A stretch of 64,000 bases of DNA from assembly GCF_037055325.1 (NCBI RefSeq), contig NZ_CP146373.1:2108001-2172000 (forward strand), given 5' to 3'. The notes beneath the pieces are model-generated. The model was not told the DNA's origin, searched no databases, and worked only from the letters and a program-made list of their open reading frames with translations. The translations under genes were made by a program, and so were the position numbers. Each line of letters begins with the position of its first letter. Position 1 is the first letter of the stretch. Positions 8,065 to 18,897 of this stretch are shown here, piece after piece. Source of the DNA: Arachnia propionica (GTDB lineage: Bacteria > Actinomycetota > Actinomycetes > Propionibacteriales > Propionibacteriaceae).

Positions 8065-9759
8065 ATGTCAACTGAAGTAAAACTCCCGGTACTGGGCGAG
8101 TCGGTCACCGAAGGCACCATCTCCCGCTGGCTGAAGGCCGTCGGAGAGATCGTCGAGGTGGACGAGCCCCTCCTCGAGGTCTCCACGGACAAGGTAGACA
8201 CCGAGATTCCCTCCCCTGTGGCCGGGACCCTACTGGAGATCAGGTTCAACGAGGACGACGTGGCGGAGGTCGGTGCCGTCCTGGCGGTGATCGGCGAAGC
8301 CAGTGAAACTCCTACACCGCCAGCAGCACCAGAACCCCAGCCCGTTGCAGAAACCGCGCCAACGCCCGTCGCGGAGCCTGCCCCTGCATCAACACCTGAG
8401 CCCGCAACGCCGCAGGCCGCATCCACCGGAGACGCCACCGAGGTGGTTTTGCCTGCGCTCGGTGAGTCGGTGACCGAGGGCACCATCTCCCGCTGGCTGA
8501 AGGCCGTCGGAGAGACCGTCGAGGTGGACGAGCCCCTCCTCGAGGTCTCCACGGACAAGGTAGACACCGAAATCCCCTCCCCCGCCGCGGGAACCCTCCT
8601 GGAGATCCGTGTCGCAGAGGACGAAACCGCAGCAGTTGGCGCCGTTCTGGCGTTGGTCGGAGATGCTGCCGCTGCCACGCCAGCACCGGCCCCTGAGCCC
8701 GCTCCGCAACCCTCTGCCGCCGCACCGGCTCCTGCCGCGCCGGCCACGCCCCCTTCCCCGGCTCCTGCCGCGCCGGCCACCGCTCGCCGGGCTTCCTCCG
8801 AGGAAGGGGTCTACGTCACGCCTCTGGTTCGCAAACTCGCTGCCGAGCACGGCATCGCCCTGAACTCCGTCCGGGGTACCGGCGTCGGAGGTCGTATTCG
8901 TAAACAGGACATCCTTGATGCCGCCGAAGCTGCCAAGAAGGCCTCTTCCGCGCCCGCTCCCAGCGCTGCTGCCGAGGTGAGCGCGCCTGCTGCCGCGGCT
9001 CCCCAGGTTGCCGCTGTCTCGGAGGAAGCAGCGAAGCTGCGCGGCACCACGGAGAAGCTGTCGCGGATGCGCAAGGTGATCGCGGAGCGGATGACGGAGT
9101 CGCTGCGGGTGGCCTCGCAGCTCACCGCCACGGTCGAGGTGGACGTGACCGCCATCTCGAAGCTGCGCAAGGCTGCGAAGGACGAGTTCAAGAAACGCGA
9201 GGGCGCCTCCCTGTCCTATCTGCCGTTCATCACGAAAGCCACGATCGAGGCCCTGAAGGCGATGCCCATGCTCAACGCCTCACCCGATTTCGAAGCGGGT
9301 ACCGTGACCTATGCATCGCAGGAGAACATCGGCATTGCCGTGGACACCGATCGCGGTCTGATGGTGCCTGTGATTCATGACGCCGGGGACCTGAACCTGG
9401 CCGGGCTTGCCAAGCGCATCGGTGACCTGGCGGCGCGCACCCGCGCTGGAAAGGTCGGCCCCGACGAACTGAGCGGCGGCACCTTCACCATCACCAACTA
9501 CGGCTCGGCGGGGACCCTTTTCGACACCCCGATCATCAACCTGCCGCAGGTGGCGATCCTCGGTACCGGTGCACTGGTGAAGCGGCCCGTGGTGGTCACC
9601 GATGCCCTGGGCGGCGACACCATCGCCATCCGGGACATGATGTACCTGTCGCTCACCTACGATCACCGACTCATTGATGGCGCCAAGGCCGCCAACTTCC
9701 TCAGCCTGATCAAGGCACGGCTGGAAGCTGGTGACTTCGCCGGAGAACTGGGGCTCTGA
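8065..9759 (+). CDS. sucB: 2-oxoacid dehydrogenase E2 component (dihydrolipoamide acyltransferase), two lipoyl domains
   Basis: E2 core of a 2-oxoacid dehydrogenase complex (2-oxoglutarate and/or pyruvate), moving acyl groups to CoA. Its 564 residues contain lipoyl domain 1 (about 2-78, lipoylated Lys43 in STDKVDTEI), an Ala/Pro linker, lipoyl domain 2 (about 124-200, Lys165), a second linker, a peripheral-subunit-binding domain (about 249-285, VYVTPLVRKLAAEHGI) and the catalytic domain (about 327-564) with DHRLIDG at 533-539. ATG 8065 follows AAAGGAG; the earlier in-frame codons are not needed. The two lipoyl segments are almost identical in DNA. Actinobacterial homologues (SucB/DlaT) can serve both complexes, so specificity is open. 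Confidence 0.93.
   Translation: MSTEVKLPVLGESVTEGTISRWLKAVGEIVEVDEPLLEVSTDKVDTEIPSPVAGTLLEIRFNEDDVAEVGAVLAVIGEASETPTPPAAPEPQPVAETAPTPVAEPAPASTPEPATPQAASTGDATEVVLPALGESVTEGTISRWLKAVGETVEVDEPLLEVSTDKVDTEIPSPAAGTLLEIRVAEDETAAVGAVLALVGDAAAATPAPAPEPAPQPSAAAPAPAAPATPPSPAPAAPATARRASSEEGVYVTPLVRKLAAEHGIALNSVRGTGVGGRIRKQDILDAAEAAKKASSAPAPSAAAEVSAPAAAAPQVAAVSEEAAKLRGTTEKLSRMRKVIAERMTESLRVASQLTATVEVDVTAISKLRKAAKDEFKKREGASLSYLPFITKATIEALKAMPMLNASPDFEAGTVTYASQENIGIAVDTDRGLMVPVIHDAGDLNLAGLAKRIGDLAARTRAGKVGPDELSGGTFTITNYGSAGTLFDTPIINLPQVAILGTGALVKRPVVVTDALGGDTIAIRDMMYLSLTYDHRLIDGAKAANFLSLIKARLEAGDFAGELGL
8101..8581 (+). repeat. near-identical 115-bp direct repeat encoding the two lipoyl domains
   Basis: Bases 8101-8215 and 8467-8581 (offset 366 bp) differ at only five positions, nearly all silent third-codon changes, with an uninterrupted identical stretch of more than 50 bp. 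The repeat encodes the lysine-bearing hairpin of each lipoyl domain. The flanking linkers are unrelated in DNA, so the similarity is confined to the functional hairpins and points to gene conversion or recent duplication. Confidence 0.9.
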
Positions 9760-9772
9760 TCCCACGAACTGA

Positions 9773-9809
9773 ATTGGCCCGGGTCGCTTTCGTCGCGATC
9801 CGGGCCAAT
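9773..9809. terminator. hairpin terminator after sucB
   Basis: Ten-base arms ATTGGCCCGG (9773-9782) and CCGGGCCAAT (9800-9809) close a loop that contains further short complementarity, 13 bases after the sucB stop. There is no long T-run. Confidence 0.7.
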
Positions 9810-9824
9810 ACCATCAGAACAACG

Positions 9825-9858
9825 ACAGGTGCCCGGCGGAGAACCGCCGGGCACCTGT
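9825..9858. terminator. 15-bp perfect hairpin between sucB and mdh
   Basis: Arms 9825-9839 and 9844-9858 are perfectly complementary around an AGAA loop. The hairpin lies between the convergent ends of sucB and mdh, 15 bases beyond the mdh stop, and its symmetry suits a bidirectional terminator, with mdh the more likely user. Confidence 0.8.
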
Positions 9859-9873
9859 GCGTTTCCTACCGGA

Positions 9874-11189
<1,316 letters not shown>

Positions 11190-11209
<20 letters not shown>

Positions 11210-12053
11210 GGAGTACCTCGGCACGGTCGACGACATTGCTGAGCAGCATGGCGCGGGTCATGGGACCCACCCCGCCAGGATTCGGGGTGACCCAGGCCGC
11301 TTTGTCCCACACATCCGGCGCCAGGTCCCCGGTGGTCCTGCCCTCGACCCGGCTGACACCGACGTCGATGCACACCGCTCCCTGACGGATCATGTCGGCG
11401 GTAATCATGCCCGGCTTCCCCGCCGCCGCCACCACGATGTCGGCCCGCCGGGTGTGTTCGGCCAAGTTGCGAGTTCCGGTGTGACACAGGGTTACCGTCG
11501 CGTTCTCGCTGCGGCGGGTCAGGATCAGCCCGAGGGGACGCCCCACCGTGATACCGCGACCCACCACACACACATCCGCCCCCCGCCATTCGATGCCGTG
11601 GCGGCGCACCAGCTCCACGATGCCGCGGGGGGTGCAGGGCAGGGGGGCGGGTTCGTTCAGCACCAGCCTCCCCAGGTTGATCGGGTGCAACCCGTCGGCG
11701 TCCTTGTCCGGGTCGATCAACCTCAGCGCCCGGTTCTCATCGAGATGTCCCGGCAGGGGAAGCTGCACGATGTAGCCGGTGCAGGCGGGGTCGGCGTTCA
11801 ACGCCGCGACGGCCTCCTCCAGCTGCACGGCGGTGGCGTCAGCGGGCAGCTCCACCCGGATGGAAGCGATTCCCACCTGCTCGCAGTCGCGGTGTTTCAT
11901 GCGCACGTAGTTCTGGCTGGCCGGGTCGTCACCGACGAGCACCGTCGCCAGCCCGGGTATCACTCCCACATCACGGAGTCGGCCCACCCGCTGCTTCAGT
12001 TCCGTCTTGATGGCGGCAGCCGTGGCTTTGCCGTCAAGGATTCCTGCGGTCAT
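11190..12053 (-). CDS. folD: bifunctional methylenetetrahydrofolate dehydrogenase / methenyltetrahydrofolate cyclohydrolase
   Basis: Supplies 10-formyl-tetrahydrofolate for purine synthesis. The 287-aa product has the catalytic Lys region in [14 protein letters not shown], the conserved [10 protein letters not shown] stretch near residue 97, [13 protein letters not shown], and the NADP-binding [16 protein letters not shown] near 160. The C-terminal [15 protein letters not shown] is diagnostic of FolD. ATG 12053 follows AGGG; the frame reaches 12179 but that would run into purH. It lies ten bases after purH, consistent with a purine/one-carbon operon that consumes its own product in purN and purH. 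Confidence 0.95.
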
Positions 12054-12063
12054 TGTCCCTGCC

Positions 12064-13620
12064 TCAGTGGGAGAAGTGACGGGTGCCGGTGAAGTACAAC
12101 GCAACGCCGTGTTCGGCACACAGATCGATGGTTTCCTGGTCACGTAGAGAGCCGCCCGGCTGGACGATGGCCCGGACACCGCCGTCGATCAGGATCCGCG
12201 GTCCGTCGGCGAAGGGGAAGAAGGCATCGGAGGCGGCCACCGACCCGGCTGCCCGCTCCCCCGCGCGTTCAATCGCCAGACGGCACGAGTCGACGCGGTT
12301 CACCTGGCCCATGCCAACACCAACGGAGGCGCCGTCGTGGGCCAGGAGAATGGCGTTGGACTTCACGGCGCGGCAGGCCCGCCACGCAAAGGCCAGGTCG
12401 TCCAGGGTCGCATCGTCTGCCGCCTCGCCCGCTTTGAGTTCCCAATTCGCGGGGTCGTCGCCGGGAGCGTCGAGGCGGTCGGGTCGCTGAAGCAGGGCAC
12501 CTCCGGAGATGGGATGGAGGACACGTTCCCGGTGTGTGTAGGGGACGGCCTTCAGCAGTCGCAGGTTCTTCTTCGTGGTGAGGATCGCCAGGGCCTCCGG
12601 GTCGAACTCGGGGGCGATCACGACCTCGGTGAAAATGTCCTTGATCTGTTCGGCCAGTTCGGCGGTAACGGGGCGGTTGGCGGCGATCACCCCACCAAAG
12701 GCGGAGACCGGATCGCAGGCGTGGGCTCTGCGGTGGGCCTCCGCGATGTCGGACCCCACCGCGATCCCGCACGGATTGGCGTGTTTGATGATCGCGACAC
12801 ACGGCTCAGTGAAGTCGCTCGCGGCGCGGTAGGCAGCCTCGCCGTCGGTGTAGTTGTTATAGCTCATGGGTTTGCCGTGCAACAGCTCGGCCTGAGCGAT
12901 TCCCTTCGGTCCAGGCGGATAGATGTAAAGGGCCGCTTCCTGGTGGGAGTTCTCGCCGTAACGCAGGTCCTGTTTCTTCAGCCAAACTCCACCCAGCCAG
13001 TCTGGGAACCCGTCCCCGGTGGAGGCGACCACGGTGGCCCCCATCCAGGATGCGACGGCGATGTCGTAGGAGGCGGTGTGACGGAAAGCCTCGGTGGCGA
13101 GGTCGCGGCGCTGCTGGAGAGTGAAACCGCCGTCGGTGAGAGCAGCCAGGACGGCAGGATACTGCGATGTGGACGTGACCACCGCGACACTCGGGTGGTT
13201 CTTCGCTGCGGCACGCACCATCGAGGGCCCACCGATGTCGATCTGTTCAATACACTCGTCAGCCCCAGCACCGGATGCGACGGTGGCTTCAAACGGGTAG
13301 AGGTTCACCACCACCAGGTCGAAGGGAGCGACATCGAGTTCCTCCAGCTGGGAGACGTGGGCGGGCAGGCGGCGGTCAGCGAGGATACCGGCATGGATTC
13401 GTGGATGGAGAGTCTTGACGCGACCGTCGAGGCATTCGGGGAATCCCGTCAGCTGCTCAACAGGGGTTACGGGGATCCCTGCAGCAGCGATCCGGGTCGC
13501 AGTAGATCCGGTGGAAACCAGTTCCACTCCAGCGGTGTGGAGGGCGGTAGCCAGCTCCTCCAGGCCTTCCTTGTCGTAGACGCTGAGCAGCGCGCGGCGC
13601 AGCTGAATCCGGTCGGTCAT
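12064..13620 (-). CDS. purH: bifunctional AICAR transformylase / IMP cyclohydrolase
   Basis: Catalyses the last two steps to IMP, using 10-formyl-tetrahydrofolate. The 518-aa protein has the N-terminal IMP cyclohydrolase domain (about 1-200, with [14 protein letters not shown] and [15 protein letters not shown]) and the C-terminal transformylase domain (about 205-518) with the catalytic [12 protein letters not shown] 13620 overlaps the purN stop by four bases (ATGA), so purN and purH are translationally coupled and folD follows ten bases later. Confidence 0.97.
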   Translation of the reverse strand: MTDRIQLRRALLSVYDKEGLEELATALHTAGVELVSTGSTATRIAAAGIPVTPVEQLTGFPECLDGRVKTLHPRIHAGILADRRLPAHVSQLEELDVAPFDLVVVNLYPFEATVASGAGADECIEQIDIGGPSMVRAAAKNHPSVAVVTSTSQYPAVLAALTDGGFTLQQRRDLATEAFRHTASYDIAVASWMGATVVASTGDGFPDWLGGVWLKKQDLRYGENSHQEAALYIYPPGPKGIAQAELLHGKPMSYNNYTDGEAAYRAASDFTEPCVAIIKHANPCGIAVGSDIAEAHRRAHACDPVSAFGGVIAANRPVTAELAEQIKDIFTEVVIAPEFDPEALAILTTKKNLRLLKAVPYTHRERVLHPISGGALLQRPDRLDAPGDDPANWELKAGEAADDATLDDLAFAWRACRAVKSNAILLAHDGASVGVGMGQVNRVDSCRLAIERAGERAAGSVAASDAFFPFADGPRILIDGGVRAIVQPGGSLRDQETIDLCAEHGVALYFTGTRHFSH

Positions 13621-14192
13621 GTCTCTCCTTCATTCCAGGCACGCACGGTCTCCACCAGTAGGCAGCGCTCCACCACCTTGATACGTTCGTGAAGGGTTTC
13701 GACAGTGTCGTCGGGCAACACGTCAACGGCCCCTTGGGCCAGGATCCTACCGGTATCCACCCCGGAGTCGACGAGGAAGATCGTTGCACCGGAGACCTTC
13801 ACCCCGTGGTTCAAGGCGTCCCTCGGGCCGTGCATCCCGGGGAAGCTGGGCAAAAGCGCCGGATGGGTGTTGATGGTGCGTCCCCCAAAACGAGCGAGGA
13901 AACTCTTCCCCAGCAGCTTCATGAATCCCGCAGAAGCCACCAGGTCGGGCTGAAAGCCTGCGACGATCCCGGTCAGCTCGGCATCCCACTGATCACGATC
14001 CAAACCCTTGACGAGAGGGTGGGCAACGGCAGGCACCCCCGCGGCTCGGGCCCGTTCCAGGGCGTGGGCCGCGGGCTGGTCAGAGACCACCGCCACGACC
14101 CGAGCATCCACGTCCCCCGCGGTCACTGCATCAAGAAGGGCCTGCAGCAGGGTCCCTGAGCCAGACACCAGCACCACTACACGAGTCGTCAC
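13617..14192 (-). CDS. purN: phosphoribosylglycinamide formyltransferase
   Basis: GAR transformylase, third step of de novo purine synthesis. The product is 191 aa with the N-terminal [17 protein letters not shown] (phosphate loop), and the catalytic Asn-His of [16 protein letters not shown] near residue 110, followed by the Asp-bearing [11 protein letters not shown] 14192 is preferred because the family begins directly with this loop; the longer frame to 14312 adds a Cys/Arg-rich stretch unlike the family. In related actinobacteria the DUF6350/PerM gene is adjacent upstream; here a radical SAM gene on the other strand lies between them. Confidence 0.95.
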   Translation of the reverse strand: MTTRVVVLVSGSGTLLQALLDAVTAGDVDARVVAVVSDQPAAHALERARAAGVPAVAHPLVKGLDRDQWDAELTGIVAGFQPDLVASAGFMKLLGKSFLARFGGRTINTHPALLPSFPGMHGPRDALNHGVKVSGATIFLVDSGVDTGRILAQGAVDVLPDDTVETLHERIKVVERCLLVETVRAWNEGET

Positions 14193-14355
14193 CGGACAAC
14201 CGTAGCGCCGAGTCTCATGCCGCCCAGAACCGGCCAGGAAAGTTTCACCAGACTTCTTCCCACACGGTGAAGCCACACCCCGACAAGACCCATTGACTGG
14301 TTGGCGACACACGGTCCCGCAAACACGCCAACACAGTATCCGCTAGCGTCGAGGT

Positions 14356-15525
14356 ATGCCGCATCCCCATTCGCACCGGCCCGGACATCCTCACGGGAAA
14401 CCTTTCGGCGCCCGCCCGAACCTGGACTTCGACCAGGCCCCGTTCATCGTGATCTGGGAGACCACCCAGGCCTGCGATCTGGCCTGCCGCCACTGCCGCG
14501 CCTCCGCACAGCCACTGCGCAACCCAAACGAACTGACCACCGCGGAGGCGTTGAAGCTCCTCGACGACGTCCGAAAGTTCGGGCGCGTAGTGTTCGTTTT
14601 CTCCGGTGGGGACGCCTTCAAACGCCCAGACATCATCGATCTGGTGCGGCACGGCGCCGACATCGGGCTGCGCATGGCCATCACCCCCGCCACTACGTCG
14701 CTCGCCTCGCGCGAGCAGCTCCAGGCTCTCAAGGACGCAGGCCTGAGCCGACTGGCTGTCAGCCTCGACGGCTCCAACGCGACCATCCACGACGAGTTCC
14801 GCCGCGTGAAAGGCAGTTTCGCCCACGGCCTGCGCATCCTCCGCGAAGCCCAGGAGATCGGCCTGACCACCCAGGTGAACACGGTGGTGCGCAAGGCCAA
14901 CCTCAACGACATGGAGGACATGTGCCGGCTCATGACGGAGTTGGGAATCGTCTTCTGGGAAGTTTTCTTCCTGGTCCCGATGGGGCGGGCCAAGAAGGAG
15001 GACGTCGCCTCAGCCGAAGGATTCGAGGCCGTTTTCAACCAACTCTACGATTTGTCCAAGACCGCTTCCTTCGACATCAAGGCGACCGCCGCTCCCCAGT
15101 ACTCGCGGGTCGTCATGCAGCGCAAACGAGCCGAGGCACGGGCCGGGGCGGACACCGACATGGACGTACTGACCTCCGGGATGCACTACTCGCAGCAGGA
15201 TGGCATCGGTCGTGCCCGCAACGTCAACGACGGTGACGGCTTCATGTTCATCTCCCACATCGGAGACATCTACCCTTCGGGCTTCCTGCCCATCAAGGCG
15301 GGCAACGTCCGAACCGACGACATCGAGGAGGTTTACCGCTACTCTCCGCTTTTCACGACACTGCGTGACCGCAGCCAGCTCAAGGGCAAGTGCGGCATCT
15401 GCTCGTACCGTTCCTTCTGCGGCGGCTCACGAGCCCGCGCCTATGCGATGACGGGTGATTTTCTGGCGGAAGAGCCCTTCTGCTCCCACGAGCCGCGGCG
15501 CCCTCACGAAGAGCTACCGGCGTAG
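14356..15525 (+). CDS. radical SAM/SPASM protein of the AhbD/NirJ (heme-pathway) type with a His-rich N-terminus
   Basis: Iron-sulfur enzyme of 389 aa using S-adenosylmethionine. The SAM cluster motif CxxxCxxC is at Cys40, Cys44 and Cys47 (ACDLACRHCRA), followed by FSGGDAFKRPD near residue 97. The C-terminal SPASM-type auxiliary cluster is in KCGICSYRSFCGG with a final Cys in FCSHEP. This resembles AhbD/NirJ-like heme synthesis proteins and the actinobacterial TIGR04053 group; the actual substrate is not settled by sequence. The first 14 residues carry five histidines, unusual for the family and possibly metal-binding. GAGG sits directly before ATG 14356. Its 3' end overlaps the convergent membrane protein gene by 12 bases. 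Confidence 0.8.
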   Translation: MPHPHSHRPGHPHGKPFGARPNLDFDQAPFIVIWETTQACDLACRHCRASAQPLRNPNELTTAEALKLLDDVRKFGRVVFVFSGGDAFKRPDIIDLVRHGADIGLRMAITPATTSLASREQLQALKDAGLSRLAVSLDGSNATIHDEFRRVKGSFAHGLRILREAQEIGLTTQVNTVVRKANLNDMEDMCRLMTELGIVFWEVFFLVPMGRAKKEDVASAEGFEAVFNQLYDLSKTASFDIKATAAPQYSRVVMQRKRAEARAGADTDMDVLTSGMHYSQQDGIGRARNVNDGDGFMFISHIGDIYPSGFLPIKAGNVRTDDIEEVYRYSPLFTTLRDRSQLKGKCGICSYRSFCGGSRARAYAMTGDFLAEEPFCSHEPRRPHEELPA

Positions 15526-16794
15526 CGTCTGTTCCTCCTCCCCACCCCGCTGCATGGAACTGTCCTGGCCGGTCTCGGCACAGTTTCGACGCCACGTCGG
15601 CCACTCCCGTCTGGCAAGCCCCACCACGAGTCCTGTCACCAGCCCGACCAGCCCGAGAATGCAGGGAGCGGTGATCGCCAGACCGCCAAGTCGGACCCCC
15701 ACGTGGGCAAGGCGCTGCGTCCCCAATCCGCCAGAAGCGAACCATGCGAGCACGAACAGCAGCACCCCCGTGAGGATTCCCGCGATCCCACCGGTCATGG
15801 AGGTCTCGTAGAACCGCTCGGAGGAGCGGTTGAGTGTGACGACGAGGGTCGCGAGGACGCCTGCGAGCACTCCGCCTAGCAACCACAGCCAGGCCAGCTC
15901 GGGCACCGGTCCCGGATCTGGGACAGCTCCCAACACGGGAATCGAGGGCAGAAACCCCAGACTGGTCCCGTTCATGTCGAGCAGCGTCCCCTCTCCCAGG
16001 GTGACCCCCGCCCCCAGCGCCCAGGCCATGGCCCAGATGACCAGGTTCGGGAGCCACGCCAGCTGGATGACGATCAGCAGGATCCCCGCCGTGCCATCGC
16101 CACCTAGGCCGTCGGCGATCGCGGCGATACGCTCGCGTCCCAGGATGAGCACAACCGAAAGCAGGGCTGCCCCGGTTCCCACACAGATGAGGGCAGCCAC
16201 CCCGATCCCCCGCGGAAACGACCGCGCCCGCACGGGCCATCGTTCACAGGGGTCGTACCCGACGGCACGCGTTACTCCCCAGAAACCGGAGATCCCCCCG
16301 ATCAGCACGCTCCCTAGGAAGGCCCGGATCACTGACGTCTCCGGGACGAAAAACGCGATCAGGGTGATGAATACGATGTAGGTTCCCGCATAGGCGCCCC
16401 CGACCCGCAGCACCAGTCCTCGCAGGTCATCGGTCTCGTCGATGGCAGCGCGGGCTGCCAACCCTGCGACCGGGACCCCGAGCAGAATCAGTGCCAGGGC
16501 CAGACCGAGCGGCGCGATGCTGACTGACTGCCCTCCGATCGTGGTCACCGCCCCGTTAGCGAGCAACAACACCCGGGAGGCAAGCCCGAGCGCATCAGCC
16601 AGCTGCGATTCCGGGGAGGTCAGCCAACCGAGCGCGGCAGGACCCGCCATCAGCAACCACCCCGCGGCCGCCACCGCAAGCGCCCCCACCGGGGCCAACA
16701 CGAACCACGGAATGGTCACCTGGGGCCTCGCCACGCGTGCGGCCTCGTCCACATCCACGGCTATCATCCGATGCCGAGAACCGCGTTCCGCCAC
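15514..16794 (-). CDS. DUF6350 / PerM-like polytopic membrane protein
   Basis: Integral membrane protein of 426 aa with about nine to eleven hydrophobic segments, starting after a short cytoplasmic N-terminus (PRPQVTIPWFVLAPVGALAV onward) and ending in a charged cytoplasmic tail. Composition and location near purN match the DUF6350 family, whose mycobacterial member PerM helps stabilise the division machinery (knowledge of the family; assignment inferred from layout). GTG 16794 is preceded by AAGGAGG at correct spacing. The gene is divergent from the sensor-domain protein at 16897 and converges on the radical SAM gene, which separates it from purN. Confidence 0.6.
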   Translation of the reverse strand: MAERGSRHRMIAVDVDEAARVARPQVTIPWFVLAPVGALAVAAAGWLLMAGPAALGWLTSPESQLADALGLASRVLLLANGAVTTIGGQSVSIAPLGLALALILLGVPVAGLAARAAIDETDDLRGLVLRVGGAYAGTYIVFITLIAFFVPETSVIRAFLGSVLIGGISGFWGVTRAVGYDPCERWPVRARSFPRGIGVAALICVGTGAALLSVVLILGRERIAAIADGLGGDGTAGILLIVIQLAWLPNLVIWAMAWALGAGVTLGEGTLLDMNGTSLGFLPSIPVLGAVPDPGPVPELAWLWLLGGVLAGVLATLVVTLNRSSERFYETSMTGGIAGILTGVLLFVLAWFASGGLGTQRLAHVGVRLGGLAITAPCILGLVGLVTGLVVGLARREWPTWRRNCAETGQDSSMQRGGEEEQTLRR

Positions 16795-16896
16795 ACCAGC
16801 CTCCTTCCTTGATCCAACAGATCACCGAAGTCATGGGTACCCTGTACCAGTGAGATACCGCCCTGGTGGCGGTTCGTCATCCGCGTGGAGGTGAAC

Positions 16897-18753
16897 ATGA
16901 CTGACTCCGGCAAGCAACGTCCCCGCAGGGCCTTCTCGGCGGATAATGCCCAGCCGGACGGCGTCGACGATACACGTAGCGGACATGCAGGCCGGGCCCG
17001 ACGCGGCGCCGCTGACGACATCGACTCGCCGTTCACTCGCCCCGCCACATCCTTCGAGGAAAGCGCCGTTCCTGCACCGGTTCTCCCAGGAACGGAACGA
17101 CGCGCCATGCCGGGTTCAGGGGCCGGCAGAAGAGCAATGCGGTGGGATGGGCTCAATGACGAAACCACTCCTGCAGGACGGGAATCGGTATCCGACACCA
17201 CAGTGCATGCCACGACCCCGCCCACCCGGTACGCACCCTCCAAACTGGATTTCCAACACCAGAGCCAACAACCGGAATCCTCCTGGGGAGGCTGGCCCGA
17301 TCAACTCTCCCCGCCAACCCGGGCATCCGAGCAACCCCGCACCACAACGCATCGCTCCCCGGCCCGGGCCGCAGATCCCGAGCCGGAAACGGACAAGCCC
17401 TGGAAGGCAAATTCCCAGAAGGAACGAAGCGAAGACTCCGCTACTTCACAAGGTTGGATCGCACATCACAAGCGCATGCTCACCACATGGGTGGTCACGG
17501 CCATCGCCGCGGCCGTCCTACTGGCAGGCGGGATCTTCGTGCTATCGCGCATGAATGCCCCCGGTCCAGCCGCCAGCAACGCCAACCCCAGCTCCTCGGA
17601 AACCGACAGCACCCCGGTCAATCTCACGGAGGCTTCGCTTCTCGACCCCTCGGATGCAGGCCTCATCGAACCAACTGCCAGCTGGAGCATCACCCAGACA
17701 GTCACGGAGAAGGGTAAAGAGTCACTTCGCAAGAAAGTGAGCTGTCTGGCGCCTGACCCTGCGGAGATCAACACGACTGCAGCCCTTCAACGCGCCCTTG
17801 GGACCCAGCAGGAGGACAAGCTGGCCCTCATCCACCAGATCGACGCGTACGCCAACGAGGAGACCGCCAAGAAGATCTATGAGCAGCGCGCCACATCCTT
17901 GGCCTCCTGCTCCGCGACTCCTGCTCTGATCACCGGCTCCTCCACTGTGGCCGGGCTCGGCGACGAGATGCTGCAGCTGAGCGTCCTTCAGGAGAGCAGC
18001 GCCCAACATCACACGATTCTGCTGGTGCGCACGGGCAAGGTGATCAACCTGCTCGACGTGGCACGCAATAACAGCGCCGTCGACCCCACAGGCGCGGCGA
18101 GCGCCCTGCAGCGCCCCCTGACCGCCACCTGCGAGGCCGCTGCCGGTACCTGCCCCACCACTCCCACAGTCACGCCGGCCGCTCCACCCGCCGCGAACCC
18201 GCCGGGCTGGCTGATCTCCAACGACATCCCGATCATCGCCCCGGGGCACCTGGACTGGAAAGGAAGCAGCAGCCCGAGGGAGGTGGAGCTCTCCGGGATG
18301 GGCTGCGAGGGCGTGAATCTGACCAGCGAGCAGGGCCCCACCGACCGCAAGCAACGCTCCTACACGGTCGGCTCCTCCGACGAGGCCTTCAAGGTTTTCG
18401 GCATCACCCAGTACCGTTTCACCTTCGCTGACGAGGCCGCGGCCACCGCCTTTGGGGATCTGCTCTCGGAGAACATAGCCTCCTGCGCCAAGAGGGTCGC
18501 GGCGGCCAAGGTCACGGAGCTGAGCCCCGTAACCACTGACGGCAGTGATGGACCGGCCGTAGCGGCTCGACTCTTCGACGTGAAACAACAGATAGCCGAC
18601 GACGGCACCCAGCGACCGTATCAATTGATAGTCGCTAGATCCGGCACAGCCGTCAGCTATCTGCTGTTCACCGGCGTCGGGGAAACCCAGTTCACTGCGG
18701 AACAGCTCACGAACCTGGCTACGCGGCTCGGCCAGCGCACCGCACAGGGCTAG
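16897..18753 (+). CDS. membrane-anchored protein with two PknH-like extracytoplasmic sensor domains
   Basis: A 618-aa bitopic protein of unknown role. The disordered, Arg/Pro/Ser-rich cytoplasmic part spans about 1-190, one membrane helix follows (about 194-215, LTTWVVTAIAAAVLLAGGIF), and then an outside region with two related domains (about 245-415 and 435-615). Each has paired cysteines, an internal tract of the type CxGVN or CLAPDP, and an end such as QLIVARSGTAVSYLLF, which resembles the PknH-like sensor domains of actinobacteria. No kinase domain is present. ATG 16897 follows GGAGGT. The short cytoplasmic segment could interact with signalling or cell-wall proteins. Confidence 0.65.
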   Translation: MTDSGKQRPRRAFSADNAQPDGVDDTRSGHAGRARRGAADDIDSPFTRPATSFEESAVPAPVLPGTERRAMPGSGAGRRAMRWDGLNDETTPAGRESVSDTTVHATTPPTRYAPSKLDFQHQSQQPESSWGGWPDQLSPPTRASEQPRTTTHRSPARAADPEPETDKPWKANSQKERSEDSATSQGWIAHHKRMLTTWVVTAIAAAVLLAGGIFVLSRMNAPGPAASNANPSSSETDSTPVNLTEASLLDPSDAGLIEPTASWSITQTVTEKGKESLRKKVSCLAPDPAEINTTAALQRALGTQQEDKLALIHQIDAYANEETAKKIYEQRATSLASCSATPALITGSSTVAGLGDEMLQLSVLQESSAQHHTILLVRTGKVINLLDVARNNSAVDPTGAASALQRPLTATCEAAAGTCPTTPTVTPAAPPAANPPGWLISNDIPIIAPGHLDWKGSSSPREVELSGMGCEGVNLTSEQGPTDRKQRSYTVGSSDEAFKVFGITQYRFTFADEAAATAFGDLLSENIASCAKRVAAAKVTELSPVTTDGSDGPAVAARLFDVKQQIADDGTQRPYQLIVARSGTAVSYLLFTGVGETQFTAEQLTNLATRLGQRTAQG

Positions 18754-18799
18754 CGAGCCAGACCTGAAAGCAGGGATGGGAACACGATCGCCACGCGGT

Positions 18800-18823
18800 C
18801 GAGTCGTACGTTGACCCGACTCG
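18800..18823. terminator. hairpin between sensor-domain protein and M23 peptidase
   Basis: CGAGTCG (18800-18806) and CGACTCG (18817-18823) flank a ten-base loop, 46 bases after the upstream stop. It could terminate that transcript or act as a regulator site of the peptidase gene. The stretch just after it is markedly AT-richer, as expected for a promoter region. Confidence 0.45.
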
Positions 18824-18897
18824 AAACTTGATTTTGAGAGCATACTGAGAATTGCTAAGGTTTGTTTCGGACGTCCATCGAGAGCGGAGACACAGCC

